A stretch of 64,000 bases of DNA, from the NCBI RefSeq assembly GCF_030732065.1, contig NZ_JAVBHX010000003.1:1-64000 (forward strand), read 5' to 3'. The notes under the pieces were generated by a model that saw nothing but the letters and a program-made list of their open reading frames with translations, did no database searches and was not told the DNA's origin. Made by a program: the position numbers and the translations under genes. Shown here in pieces: positions 8,774 through 18,160 of this stretch (positions are counted from its first letter, which is position 1; the number at the start of each line of letters is the position of its first letter). This DNA is from Oceanimonas aquatica (GTDB taxonomy: Bacteria; Pseudomonadota; Gammaproteobacteria; Enterobacterales; Aeromonadaceae).

Positions 8774-8874
8774 AAAGATAAATTCTTATTATTCAGTGGT
8801 TTAGCGTTGTCCTGAGTTTTTCCCAAGAGAAAAGTGCAGGGTTTTCAGACATTTGTGCATGTTCTCACTGAAAA

Positions 8875-9777
8875 TCATGCACGCAGCCACTTGTCCGGGG
8901 CGGCGGCAAGCTCCGCCAGTCGCTGTGCCAGTTCGTTCAAATGAACCTGGCGTTCGTCGGGCAATACCTGCAGCCCCGCCAGCAGTGCCCGGTTAAGGCG
9001 GCGGTGGCGAGTGGGCGGCTCGGGTCGCCATGGCCGCTCTGCCAGGCATCGGGAGGTGCGCTGGCCAAACGGGTGCTGCAGGCTCAGCAGCTGGTGCAAC
9101 ACACAGGCGAGGGAAAACCCATCGGTGTCAACCGAAGGCAAAGCACCATAAAACAGCTCGGGAGCGGCATAGCGATAACTCCAGGCGTCCAGCTGCTCAC
9201 GGTTCAGCCGAAAGGCCCCGTCGCTACCGTCACTCAGCCGGCCAATGCCAAAGTCGAACAGCAGCAGATCGTCATGGTGGTCAATCAGCAGGTTGGCGGG
9301 TTTGAGATCGGCATGGATCACGCCCTGCTGCTGGCAGTGCTGCAGGGCGGCCACCAGCTGGCGGGCCCATTTCAGGCGTAACTCAGGGGAAGGCGGCGGG
9401 CCCTGCAGCAGCCGCTCTTCCAGGGTTTCGCCGGCAATCAGCTCCTGAGTAAAAAAGCCGTAACGGTGCTGGGGGCAAAGATCAAAATGCAGGTTTTTTA
9501 CCACGTTGCCGTGGCGCAGGCGCATGCCCAGCCGGTATTCACCCAACAGCAGGGCGTCGGCACCCTCGTACTCGCGCATGTCCCGGCTCAGGGTTTTCAG
9601 CGCCACCCAGGGGTGGGGCTCTCCCATCGATTCCAGCAGCAGATCCCGGGCCTTGTACACTACTCCCATGCCGCCCACACCCAGTATGCGGTGCAGCAGG
9701 TAGCGCTTTGCCAGCACGGTGGGGGCGAGGCCAGGGCCGGGATGGGCGGTTACGGGTGAAAGCTGTGATTGCGTCAT
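8875..9777 (-). CDS. ppkA: PpkA-like Ser/Thr protein kinase of the T6SS
   Basis: 300 residues, essentially one Hanks-type kinase domain. Visible motifs: glycine loop GVGGMGVV (33-40), catalytic lysine in VALK (61), HADLKPAN (155-162), DFG (175-177) and an APE-like segment (YAAPELF). Kinases of this type phosphorylate the FHA protein and control T6SS assembly in Pseudomonas. There is no membrane segment or periplasmic sensor, so this is a short cytosolic form. It begins 2 nt after pppA, last in the core operon, and pairs with the FHA protein at 16730-18019. Confidence 0.9.
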   Translation of the reverse strand: MTQSQLSPVTAHPGPGLAPTVLAKRYLLHRILGVGGMGVVYKARDLLLESMGEPHPWVALKTLSRDMREYEGADALLLGEYRLGMRLRHGNVVKNLHFDLCPQHRYGFFTQELIAGETLEERLLQGPPPSPELRLKWARQLVAALQHCQQQGVIHADLKPANLLIDHHDDLLLFDFGIGRLSDGSDGAFRLNREQLDAWSYRYAAPELFYGALPSVDTDGFSLACVLHQLLSLQHPFGQRTSRCLAERPWRPEPPTRHRRLNRALLAGLQVLPDERQVHLNELAQRLAELAAAPDKWLRA

Positions 9778-9779
9778 GC

Positions 9780-10520
9780 TCAGCTCACAAAAACGGCCAG
9801 CGCCGTCAGGTTATCGGTGGCCGGGCCGCGCAGCACCTCGGTGGCCAGGTGAGTAACCGCCGCCCCCGGCGTGTCCAGGCACAGCCCGGCCACCATTTGC
9901 TCTTCGCTTAAATCCCGGTACAGGCCATCGGTGCACAGCAACAAGCGGTCGCCCCGTTCCAGCTCCAGCTCCACGGTTTCCAGTGCCAATTCGGGCGCGC
10001 CGCCAATGGCCCTGGTCAGCACATGGCTTTGAGGGTGGCCCACCGCCTGGCGGCGGCTGATCCGCCGTTGCTCAATCAGCCGCTGCACCAGGCTGTGATC
10101 ACGGGTAATCTGATACAGCCGCCGCCGGCGCAGCAAATAGCAACGGCTGTCACCGGCCCACAGGCAGGCGGCGTTGCCCTGCGGGCTCAGCAACAGGGCG
10201 GCCACCGTGCTGCCAATGGCCTGGCTGCCATGCAGGGTTTTTTCACACCCCAGGTGACGGTTTACCCGTTCCAGGGCTCTATGCAACGCCAACTGGCGCT
10301 GCTCCAGGCTGGTAGCGGGGTCACTCGTGGCCTCGGCCTGCCCGGTAAGTGACTCCACCACCATGCGGCTGGCAAGGTCGCCGTTCCGATACCCCCCCAG
10401 GCCGTCGGCCACCGCCCACAGCCCGGCCGGGCTGTGGTTGAAATAGGCATCTTCATTGCAGTCCCTGATTTTGCCGCCATGAGTGCAGGCGGCAGAATGC
10501 CAGTTGAGGTGCCGGGTCAT
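9780..10520 (-). CDS. pppA: PppA-like PP2C phosphatase of the T6SS
   Basis: 246 residues with PPM/PP2C motifs: RDCNEDAYF (19-27), WAVADGLGGYRNG (35-47), GSTVAALLL, WAGDSRCYLLR, DHSLVQRLI, LTRAIGG and LLLCTDGLY. It would dephosphorylate targets of the adjacent kinase and reset secretion. The ATG overlaps the tssM stop (ATGA). Catalytic acidic residues appear intact. Confidence 0.92.
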   Translation of the reverse strand: MTRHLNWHSAACTHGGKIRDCNEDAYFNHSPAGLWAVADGLGGYRNGDLASRMVVESLTGQAEATSDPATSLEQRQLALHRALERVNRHLGCEKTLHGSQAIGSTVAALLLSPQGNAACLWAGDSRCYLLRRRRLYQITRDHSLVQRLIEQRRISRRQAVGHPQSHVLTRAIGGAPELALETVELELERGDRLLLCTDGLYRDLSEEQMVAGLCLDTPGAAVTHLATEVLRGPATDNLTALAVFVS

Positions 10521-13500
10521 AGGTTTGCCGGCAGACCAAAGGCGATCAGGGTTTGCCGGTTCAGCGGGTTGGGGCTGTGCCGGCTGGCAATCAGATACTG
10601 GGCGGTGAGACCTTCCTTGTTCAGACTGGCCTTGAGCACGTTGCTGCCGCTCTGGGTTTCCACCTGAAATTCATCCAGCAGCCGGAACAGGCTCCAGGTG
10701 CCGGTGCTCTGGCGGCTCAGCACATGACTGCCGGCCAGGTTGTGCAGGGCAATGCTGGCCAGGTTGCGGCTGGCGGTACCGGGCCAGCTGAACTGCTTGC
10801 CAAGAATGGGGCCGTGTTCGTACACCAGGCTGTTGCCATCAAGTTTGAGCTCGGATTTCAACAGGCTGGAAGACAGCGCCAGTGGCTCCAGCTTGAACTG
10901 CAGCTGGGCCTGGCTGTCGTTTTCCGAGAAAAACGCCCGCTGAATGGCGTAGGCGCGGGACATCTGGCGCAAAAACGCGCCGGAGAACGGCAGACCCTGG
11001 CCGTCAACCTGACGGGCATAGAGCCGGCCACGGCTGCCGCTCACAAAGGGGCGCAGCACGCTGTGATAAAAGTTGTCTACACTGCCGCCCTTGCCAAAGA
11101 AGGCATTGAAATCGCCCAGTGCCACTTCCTGCTCCGCCTCCCGGCCAAAGGGGTAGCGACCGGCAATGGCATTGCGGTAGGGGCGCCAGAGCTCGGCGGC
11201 ATATTGCTGCTGAATGTAATCATGGCTGCTGGCCAGTATTAAATACCAGCCCTGGTCCGCCACCTGCAGCAGCCAGTGGCTGGCGGGGGAGGGCAGGGTT
11301 TCCATGGCCTGGCGCAATCGGCCCAGCTCGTCCACGTCACCACTCATGCGCTGGCGGGCCAGCTTGTAGGCAGCCTGGCCCGGATCGGGCGCGTTGGCCA
11401 CGGCATTAAACCGGCTCTGCACCGCAAACAGGGCGTCCATGGCATTTTGCAGCGCCGGCGCCGGGGTTTCGCCATCGGGCAGCAGTACATTCAACTCGTG
11501 GAACTGGCGTGCCAGGGCCTGACGGGCACTGTTGGTGCCGGCTTCGGCCAGGGCCGACTCCACACCGCTGGCCACCAGATTGCGCATCTGGGCATCGGTG
11601 CCTTTGGCCAGCTTGCCGGTCAGCTCGCCGGCGACCCGGGCGGAGTTGTCCAGGTTGTCCATCAGCAACGAGTTATTGCGCAGCGCCTGCAGCACTTCCA
11701 GCAAGGGGCGTGAGCCCGAGGTCATGGCCTGCAGCTGGGCGCTGGCCTCGGCCAGGGTGGCGCTGGGTTTTATCTGCAATTGGTTAAGGGCGGTGTTCCA
11801 GTGTTCGGTATAATCCCGAAAATACATGCTTTCCACTTCGCCATAGATGCGGCGAATTTCAAACTCGCTCAGCTCGGTGGAATCTCCCAGTACCCAGTTG
11901 TTGTCGACAATGTCCTTGACCAGGCCAATACCCTGGGTCAGAAACACCCGCTGGTAACCCTCGCGGGTATACAGGCCGGGAATGCGGTAGTCGTCGTAAT
12001 CAAACACCCGGGGGTAGCTGGTCAGCACGGAGGCAAAGGTAAAGTCGGCCACTTTCACCAGCGACTTGTCTTCCTGCAGCAGGCGATACACCAGCTCGGC
12101 AGTGGGCTCGGTACGTAGCTCGTTACGGGCGCTGACAAGCAGCTGTTTATCGAGTTTTACCGGCTCAAAACCAATGGTCAGCAGGTGGTCAAAATGTCCG
12201 GTCAGTTGCTGCTGCAACTGGCCCAGGCCACTGTAGCGGTAAGACCAGTCCATGCCCATCCATTCCTTGAGAAAATCCGGATCAAGGTGGCGCTGCAGGT
12301 TCAGCATCAGATAGGCGCGCAGGGCATTGCTGAGAAAGTTGCGGTTATCCAGGTTACCGGCAATCTGCTCTTCGAGCTGGCGCCGAATGCGGGGCAATAG
12401 TTGCTCACGCAGTTGCTGATCATAAACTTGCCGGCTCATTCGGTTTAGTGCCTTGCCCTGATACAGGCCCAGCTGCTCCACCCAGGATACCGCTTCATCT
12501 GCGGGATACACGTGAGTGGCGTCACGCAGAATGTTCAGCAGGGGCGCGGTTTCCGCCAGACCGGCATTGCCCGGCAGCTGACGCTGAATATCATGGCCCT
12601 GCTCAAGCCGGGCGGCCAGCTCATGCTGCCGGTCGGTGTTATACAAAAAGCTCTTGGCCCAGAGGCCGCCGCCCAGCATCAGCACTCCCAGGGCGGCGGC
12701 ATAAGCCAGCCGGTTGCGCCACTTCAGTTTTTGCTCATAGCGCTTGTCGAGACCGGCCAGTTCCGCCTCGGGAAAGATCACTTCTTCCAGCAGCCGGCGA
12801 ATAAACATGCCCCGGTTTTCGCCGGTGGCAGGCAGCAGATGACGGGGCAGGCCCAGGTTGCGGCCAATGGACGCTGTGTCGTTATCCAGGTTGGGCGCCA
12901 GCTCGGGAGCACTGGTGAAATAGACCCCCCTCAACTGACTGGCGCTGTGATAGCGGGTCTTGCCAAAGGCCAGCTCCACAAACAGCGCCAGGCGTTCGCC
13001 CATGCCCGCCAGCTGCATGGGAAACTCCAGCAGCTGGCCCCGGCGGGTCACGTCCCGCTCCTGGTGCACGCGTTGCAGCACCTGGCTGTTGAGCCGGCGC
13101 AGCAGCTCTTCAAACTCCTGTTTGAGTACGCTGGCCTGAGTGCCGTCGGTGTTTTCCTTAAAGGTTACGCCCATCACCTGATCCCGCTCTTCCCGGCTGA
13201 GGGCGTCGAAAAACTCACGAAAGCCGGGCAGGCGGTCGGTTTTGGTCAGCACCAGATACACCGGCAGGCCAATGGTCAGCTTGCCGTGCAGCTCCTGCAT
13301 GCGTTCACGAATGGTACGGGCATAGCGTTCCAGGTCCGCTTCGCTGTCCTGCAGCAGCTGATCCAGATCCAGGGTGAGCAGCACACCGTTGAGCGGCCGC
13401 CGGCGCCGGCGCAGTTTCAGCTGGCGCAAAAAGCCCTGCCAGATATCGGCATCGGGGCCACTGCCCGATTGCTCGGTAAAGCGGCCGGCGCTGTCTATCA

Positions 13501-14050
13501 GCACGGCATGGTTGGCAAAATACCAGTCACAATAGCGGGTGTGGCCAATGTCGTGAGTCAGGCTGTCCTTGTGTTCATTTACCGGAAACTCCACACCGGA
13601 GTGCTCCAGCAATGAGGTCTTGCCACTGCCGGTGGCGCCCAGCAGCAGGTACCAGGGCAGCTCATAGCGAAACCGGTCGCCGCGCTTGCCATACAGGCTG
13701 GAGCTGCGGATCACCTGCAATGCCTGCTGCATGCGATCCTTTATCACCCCCAGTTCGTCTTTTACCTGCTTTTTCAGTTGTTGTTCCTGATGCTGATCTT
13801 CGCGCTGTTCATCACTGAGCTGGCGCTGCTGATCCCGGCGTTGCAGCAACAGCAGAGTCAGCCCCCATATCAGCAACAGGCAGCTGCTGACCAAAATGCG
13901 GCTGCCGGTGCCGGCCAGAATTTTATGCTCGTTAATGGCCACCATGGGACCAACCAGCCAAACCAGCAGGATCAGCGCCAGGGTCAGCAGCAGTGACCAG
14001 CACCAGCGTTGGCCAAGGGTGTTGCGAATAGCATCTAACCGGGCGTTCAT
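10517..14050 (-). CDS. tssM: TssM (IcmF) membrane complex protein
   Basis: 1177 residues, the normal TssM length. It forms the inner-membrane and periplasmic channel with TssL and TssJ. Seen: two N-terminal membrane segments (about 17-37 and 50-69), a cytoplasmic NTPase-like domain with Walker A GATGSGKT (138-145) and a DSAGRFTE segment, a third membrane segment near 448-466, and a long periplasmic part that should contact TssJ. It overlaps tssL by ATGA at its start and pppA by ATGA at its end. Confidence 0.97.
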   Translation of the reverse strand: MNARLDAIRNTLGQRWCWSLLLTLALILLVWLVGPMVAINEHKILAGTGSRILVSSCLLLIWGLTLLLLQRRDQQRQLSDEQREDQHQEQQLKKQVKDELGVIKDRMQQALQVIRSSSLYGKRGDRFRYELPWYLLLGATGSGKTSLLEHSGVEFPVNEHKDSLTHDIGHTRYCDWYFANHAVLIDSAGRFTEQSGSGPDADIWQGFLRQLKLRRRRRPLNGVLLTLDLDQLLQDSEADLERYARTIRERMQELHGKLTIGLPVYLVLTKTDRLPGFREFFDALSREERDQVMGVTFKENTDGTQASVLKQEFEELLRRLNSQVLQRVHQERDVTRRGQLLEFPMQLAGMGERLALFVELAFGKTRYHSASQLRGVYFTSAPELAPNLDNDTASIGRNLGLPRHLLPATGENRGMFIRRLLEEVIFPEAELAGLDKRYEQKLKWRNRLAYAAALGVLMLGGGLWAKSFLYNTDRQHELAARLEQGHDIQRQLPGNAGLAETAPLLNILRDATHVYPADEAVSWVEQLGLYQGKALNRMSRQVYDQQLREQLLPRIRRQLEEQIAGNLDNRNFLSNALRAYLMLNLQRHLDPDFLKEWMGMDWSYRYSGLGQLQQQLTGHFDHLLTIGFEPVKLDKQLLVSARNELRTEPTAELVYRLLQEDKSLVKVADFTFASVLTSYPRVFDYDDYRIPGLYTREGYQRVFLTQGIGLVKDIVDNNWVLGDSTELSEFEIRRIYGEVESMYFRDYTEHWNTALNQLQIKPSATLAEASAQLQAMTSGSRPLLEVLQALRNNSLLMDNLDNSARVAGELTGKLAKGTDAQMRNLVASGVESALAEAGTNSARQALARQFHELNVLLPDGETPAPALQNAMDALFAVQSRFNAVANAPDPGQAAYKLARQRMSGDVDELGRLRQAMETLPSPASHWLLQVADQGWYLILASSHDYIQQQYAAELWRPYRNAIAGRYPFGREAEQEVALGDFNAFFGKGGSVDNFYHSVLRPFVSGSRGRLYARQVDGQGLPFSGAFLRQMSRAYAIQRAFFSENDSQAQLQFKLEPLALSSSLLKSELKLDGNSLVYEHGPILGKQFSWPGTASRNLASIALHNLAGSHVLSRQSTGTWSLFRLLDEFQVETQSGSNVLKASLNKEGLTAQYLIASRHSPNPLNRQTLIAFGLPANL

Positions 14051-14937
14051 GGGGTCTCGAGTCCTTCTGTCACAAGCTGTTGTGCAACCGCTGGCCGGGC
14101 CAGCGGGCTGTATAAGGTGGCAATATCATTGGTCTGGCTGCTCAGTACCCAGTTAAAGCCGTTGTAAACCACGGCCAGGCACAGCACTGCCATCACCATC
14201 AGGCTCCATACCGGTACCCGTGATACCAGTGAAGGGCGGCCCTTGCTGATGCCCTGCCAGTTGGGGGACAGCTCTTTTTTTACATCGCCCCGAAGCTGGC
14301 GGATCTGGCGATAAAGGCTGTCGCGTATGGCTTCCAGCTCCAGGGTGCCCCGCGGCAGTAACCGGTATTTGCCCTCAAAGCCCAGGCTCAGGCACAGGTA
14401 GATGAGCTCCAGCAGGTTCAGATGGCGGGCCGGGTTGGCGGAGAGCTTGTCGACCAGCTGAAACACCTTTTCACCGCCATAGGTTTCGTTGTGAAAACTG
14501 CTCAGCAGGCTGTAGCGGGACCATTCGCCTTCTTCGCCCCAGGGGGTGGTGGCCACGGCCTCGTCAAGCACGGTGCACAGCACATAGCGCCCGGCAATCA
14601 CCTCGGCGTTGTCACAGCCCCGCGACAGCGCCAGGTATTCAAAGGTCTTGATGTCGCCGCTCAGGTTTTCCTTCAGTGAGGGCAGGTCCTGATGGCGCGG
14701 CTCCTGGCTCAGGCGAGCCTGGTGCAGCAGTAACACAGAGGCCGCCTCCACCAGCGGATTCACGCCTACCCGCAGTTCCAGCTCGGGGCGAATGCGGGCG
14801 GCAAACACCATGCGGTCTTCCAGCTGGGCATAGTTGGGGCGCTGGCCCAGGGTTTCCTCGGTCAGCGACACTTCCCGCGTATTCCGGGAGGAGTGGCTCA
14901 CCAGTACGGTGCGATCTTCAAACGGGGGTTGACTCAT
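14047..14937 (-). CDS. tssL: TssL (DotU/IcmH) membrane complex protein
   Basis: 296 residues. A cytoplasmic DotU domain (LLHQARLSQ, YVLCTVLDEAVATTPWG, LELIYLCLSLGFEGKYR) is followed by one membrane segment at about 245-267 and a periplasmic tail of only about 30 residues. There is no OmpA-like peptidoglycan-binding extension, so peptidoglycan anchoring would need another protein or is absent. It lies 1 nt after tssK and overlaps tssM by ATGA. Confidence 0.96.
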   Translation of the reverse strand: MSQPPFEDRTVLVSHSSRNTREVSLTEETLGQRPNYAQLEDRMVFAARIRPELELRVGVNPLVEAASVLLLHQARLSQEPRHQDLPSLKENLSGDIKTFEYLALSRGCDNAEVIAGRYVLCTVLDEAVATTPWGEEGEWSRYSLLSSFHNETYGGEKVFQLVDKLSANPARHLNLLELIYLCLSLGFEGKYRLLPRGTLELEAIRDSLYRQIRQLRGDVKKELSPNWQGISKGRPSLVSRVPVWSLMVMAVLCLAVVYNGFNWVLSSQTNDIATLYSPLARPAVAQQLVTEGLETP

Positions 14938-14938
14938 C

Positions 14939-16264
14939 TCAGCTGTTCCTTATGGCCCAGAAGTTAAGCTCCAGTCCGCTGAACTGGCCGGAGGTATGAA
15001 AGGCAAAGCCGCCGGAGCTTTCCAGCAGCGCCTTGTCTTCCGGGGTCAGGTTGAGGGCGAAATAGGCGGTGCCGGTGTGATAGGGCAGCTGGCGCGGAGC
15101 CACCGGCAGTGAACGCAGGCGAATACCCGGCAGGTGCAGGTTTACCAGTTGGCGTATGCGTTCCACCGGGCCCACCTTGAGCTGGTTGGGCAGGGTGCGG
15201 CGGAGTTCGTCGGGGTCGCAGTCGGCGCGGGCGGCCAGAATAAAGCCGGCATTCTCCAGCAGGCCGTGGTCGTGCAGCGGCGCCACCTGAATGCCGTATT
15301 TGCGCTCCTGCAGTTCCAGTTCAATGGCGTGCTGCTCCAGCACCTGGCTTAGTAACTGGCGAATGTCCTGCATCAGCGGACGAAAACAGCCCAGCAGATC
15401 CTGATGCCGGTAGCCGTGCTCCTTGCCGGGACGGCGCAGCTCACCGTTGTAGGTGGCCAGCTCGCCGTTCAGACTGAGTAGTTCCAGGAAAAGCTGCTCC
15501 GGGTGTACCTGAGGCTCCGCCAGCAGGTGGCGCAGGCGGGGCTCGTTGCGGTTAATCAACTGCAGCATCAGAAAATCACCCATTTCGCTGCCGCCCAGCT
15601 GGCGGGCGCTGCTGATGCGTTGGGCCAGCTGATCACCCCGGTGGCTGAGCATGCTGATCACTTCCCGCAAATAGCCGCTGAGCAGCTCGGAGTGGTGAAT
15701 GTCTAGCACGGTGGGCTGATAGTCGCGCTCCAGGCTGACCACGCCGTCGGGGCTGAGATCGAGCAGGCGGCACACCGGCAGGCTGGCCCAGTTGGCCTGA
15801 ATATCCTGCTCCAGCATCAGCCGAAAACCCTTGCGGCCACACATCACCTGGGTCTGGCCATGCTCACCGGCATTGGAGTCGGTGACGTCACGGCTGTAGC
15901 CCACGTAGCGGGCCACCACATCCTGTTGCTCGGCGCGCCGGGCTTCCACGGTATTGCCCGCCTGCAACGGCAGCGCCAGACACACCAGACTGTCGGTGGC
16001 ATCGGCAGGCACATCCAGGGCCAGCGGTTCATCGTTGTCCTGCAGATCAAACAGGGTGCCGTCGGGGAGTATGCCCGAGGCGGCGTTCAGTACGACTTTG
16101 CCCATCTGCAGATACTGCATGTCCAGCTGGCGCTGAAAAAAGCCCCAGCCATGGCGACGGGCAAACAGCGAGCGTTGGTTGAGCTCGTTTTGCAGAAAGC
16201 GGTCATGCTGTTGAAAATGCTGAGGGCGTAACAGCATGCCCTCATGCCAGATCACCTTGTCCAT
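14939..16264 (-). CDS. tssK: TssK baseplate protein
   Basis: 441 residues, the standard TssK length, starting MDKVIWHEGMLLRPQHFQQHDRF, which is typical of the family. TssK trimers link the baseplate to the TssL-TssM membrane complex. The middle holds LPVCRLLDLSPDG and the C terminus ends LELNFWAIRN. It starts 7 nt after tssJ and precedes tssL by 1 nt. Confidence 0.97.
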   Translation of the reverse strand: MDKVIWHEGMLLRPQHFQQHDRFLQNELNQRSLFARRHGWGFFQRQLDMQYLQMGKVVLNAASGILPDGTLFDLQDNDEPLALDVPADATDSLVCLALPLQAGNTVEARRAEQQDVVARYVGYSRDVTDSNAGEHGQTQVMCGRKGFRLMLEQDIQANWASLPVCRLLDLSPDGVVSLERDYQPTVLDIHHSELLSGYLREVISMLSHRGDQLAQRISSARQLGGSEMGDFLMLQLINRNEPRLRHLLAEPQVHPEQLFLELLSLNGELATYNGELRRPGKEHGYRHQDLLGCFRPLMQDIRQLLSQVLEQHAIELELQERKYGIQVAPLHDHGLLENAGFILAARADCDPDELRRTLPNQLKVGPVERIRQLVNLHLPGIRLRSLPVAPRQLPYHTGTAYFALNLTPEDKALLESSGGFAFHTSGQFSGLELNFWAIRNS

Positions 16265-16271
16265 GCAGCGC

Positions 16272-16733
16272 TTACTCCTTGTCGCCGGGCTGAATGCGCA
16301 CCAGCTGATCCCGGGTCAGGCCCAGTTCAATTTTATTGTGCCTGCCCGGCGTCAGTGGCAGCAGGTAGCGCCAGTTGTCGCCGTCAAGCTCGCGGTAGGC
16401 GGCCACCACACCCACATAGCTGGAGTCGGGGTTCAGCCGCAGGTACAGCTGCACGGTTTCACCGGGGCGCACCGCCAGCGACTCCTGGGCCACCAGATCG
16501 GTACCCAGGGTGTCGTCGGCGGCGTCATACAGGGCAAAAAAATCGCCATTGGCAAAAGCCGACGAGGCATTCAGCTCCACCAGCTTGACGATCATGGGTG
16601 ACGGGCGGTCATTGACGTCCGGGTTCTGATCGTCACTGGCCACCAGGCTCAAATCGAGCAGGGTGTCTCGGGAATGGCTGCTGCAGCCGGCCAGGGCCAG
16701 GCACAGGGCGAGAAAAAGCGATGCGCGTATCAT
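16272..16733 (-). CDS. tssJ: TssJ outer-membrane lipoprotein
   Basis: 153 residues. The N terminus is a lipoprotein signal with lipobox LALAGC and mature Cys near 16. The mature domain has the T6SS lipoprotein pattern (VKLVELNASSAFANGDFFALYD, then RPGETVQLYLRL). It anchors the TssM periplasmic domain to the outer membrane. The ATG overlaps the tagH stop (ATGA). Confidence 0.95.
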   Translation of the reverse strand: MIRASLFLALCLALAGCSSHSRDTLLDLSLVASDDQNPDVNDRPSPMIVKLVELNASSAFANGDFFALYDAADDTLGTDLVAQESLAVRPGETVQLYLRLNPDSSYVGVVAAYRELDGDNWRYLLPLTPGRHNKIELGLTRDQLVRIQPGDKE

Positions 16734-18019
16734 GGTGTGTCCTGTCGGTCGAGATTCGGGTTGGCGGTGGCAAGCAGTTGCGCCTGCTCCTCATAGGTGG
16801 TGCTGTAATGCCGTGAGAACAGTGACTGGCGCCAGTCCTGGTCATCATTCAGGCTCTGGTGCAGCTGGTGGTAGGCGCGCCAGTAGCGGCCATCCACCCG
16901 GCCGAAGCGGGGCTTGCTGATGGTTTGCTCAAACCGGTATACCAGCCGCTCGGGCGACAACTGCTCAATCACCCCGTTAATGGCCGCGCGGGTAGCGGCC
17001 AGGCTGGCCACCTGGTGCGCCTGCAGTTCCTGCATGCCCTGGCGCAATGCCTGCTCGCCACTCAGGTAACCGGTGCGGGGCTTGAGCATCAGCTCCATGG
17101 CCTGCTGGTAATCGCTGCAAAACTTGAGCGGGTTGTTGCCCTCGCTTTGCACCACCGTCATGTTCAGGCGCATTTCGTTCTTGATGTCGGCCCGGGTGCG
17201 CAGCCCCTGCATGGTGCCGGTTACCGCCAGCCGCAACATGCCCCCCAGGCGTGTGAGCAGGTCGGCCCGTTGTCCGGCGGGCACATCGGCCAGCGGCACA
17301 CCCAGTGCATTGCAAAGGTGCTGCCACTCGCTGTCGGTCAGGGGCTCGGCGGGGTTGGCCGGCGGCGCGGTCACCGTTTCCGGCGGCATTGGCGGCTCGG
17401 GCTCGGGCTCGGGCGCACGGGCAAACGCCGGAGGCGGTACCGCATCGGTCATGTGCTCTGCGCTGTCGGCGATGGTGGGCTGGTCGAGCAGGGAGGTGTC
17501 CGGTGCAGCAGTGTGCGGCGTGGAGAGGCCCTGGGTGGAAGCGCCCTGCCAGTCGTCGGCCACCGGCTGATGATAGTGCTCCTGCTCTTGCTGCTGGCTC
17601 AGGGCCCTGATGGGATCCAGATCGAGAAAGTCGTCGTCGGGAATAATATTGGCATCGGAGCGGGGCTGGCCGGCCACCTCCTGATACAGATCCAGATCCT
17701 GGGTCAGGCGGGCCTGCAGCAAATATTCGCCAAACACATACACGGTGCCATGAATCACCGGCACCGGCTGATTGGCGGGCAGGCGTTCACCGCTGGTCTG
17801 TATAAAGGTGCCGTTGGTGCTGAGATCGGTCAGGTAGAAACGGCCGTCTTCAAAGGTGACTTCGGCGTGCAAACCGGAAAGATGACGCCGGTCATCGGGC
17901 AGGGGCCAGTCGCAGCGCTGGTTGCGGCCAATGGTGCCGCCTGCCTGGCGAAAGGTGTGGGATGAACGCAGATCATGCGGATAATCCGGGGCACCTGTGA
18001 TGGTAAAAATCAGTTCCAT
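16730..18019 (-). CDS. tagH: TagH/Fha FHA-domain protein
   Basis: 429 residues. The N-terminal FHA domain (about 1-100) shows GTIGRNQRCDWPLPD, SGLHAEVTF and LTDLSTNGTF, the phosphothreonine-binding elements. A Pro/Glu-rich linker (about 150-225) leads to the T6SS-specific C-terminal domain with QGLRTRADIKNEMRL and NPLKFC. It would be the phosphoprotein switch governed by the PpkA/PppA pair 7 kb downstream in the same operon. Confidence 0.93.
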   Translation of the reverse strand: MELIFTITGAPDYPHDLRSSHTFRQAGGTIGRNQRCDWPLPDDRRHLSGLHAEVTFEDGRFYLTDLSTNGTFIQTSGERLPANQPVPVIHGTVYVFGEYLLQARLTQDLDLYQEVAGQPRSDANIIPDDDFLDLDPIRALSQQQEQEHYHQPVADDWQGASTQGLSTPHTAAPDTSLLDQPTIADSAEHMTDAVPPPAFARAPEPEPEPPMPPETVTAPPANPAEPLTDSEWQHLCNALGVPLADVPAGQRADLLTRLGGMLRLAVTGTMQGLRTRADIKNEMRLNMTVVQSEGNNPLKFCSDYQQAMELMLKPRTGYLSGEQALRQGMQELQAHQVASLAATRAAINGVIEQLSPERLVYRFEQTISKPRFGRVDGRYWRAYHQLHQSLNDDQDWRQSLFSRHYSTTYEEQAQLLATANPNLDRQDTP

Positions 18020-18033
18020 GGCTGAGCTTCCTG

Positions 18034-18159
18034 TTACTGCTGCTTGATGACTTCGGGTTGTTCCCCGGGGCCGGGCTCACCCAGCGGGCGGTAGTGATCG
18101 GTGTTGGTGCAGGCCGACAGCAGCAACAGTGCCGCCAGTGCCGTGGTCAGTAAGGGCAT
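18034..18159 (-). CDS. 41-aa predicted lipoprotein between vasH and tagH
   Basis: A short frame read by hand: ATG at 18159, stop at 18034-18036, 41 residues. The N terminus is a hydrophobic signal ending in the lipobox LLSAC (mature Cys at 17), followed by a short polar Pro/Glu/Gln-rich tail of about 25 residues. A strong ribosome binding site (GGAGG) lies 8 nt upstream of the ATG, partly inside the vasH stop region, and 14 nt separate its stop from the tagH start. Position, signal and binding site support a real gene. I do not know a function. A role near TssJ in the outer membrane is speculation. Confidence 0.7.
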   Translation of the reverse strand: MPLLTTALAALLLLSACTNTDHYRPLGEPGPGEQPEVIKQQ

Positions 18160-18160
18160 G

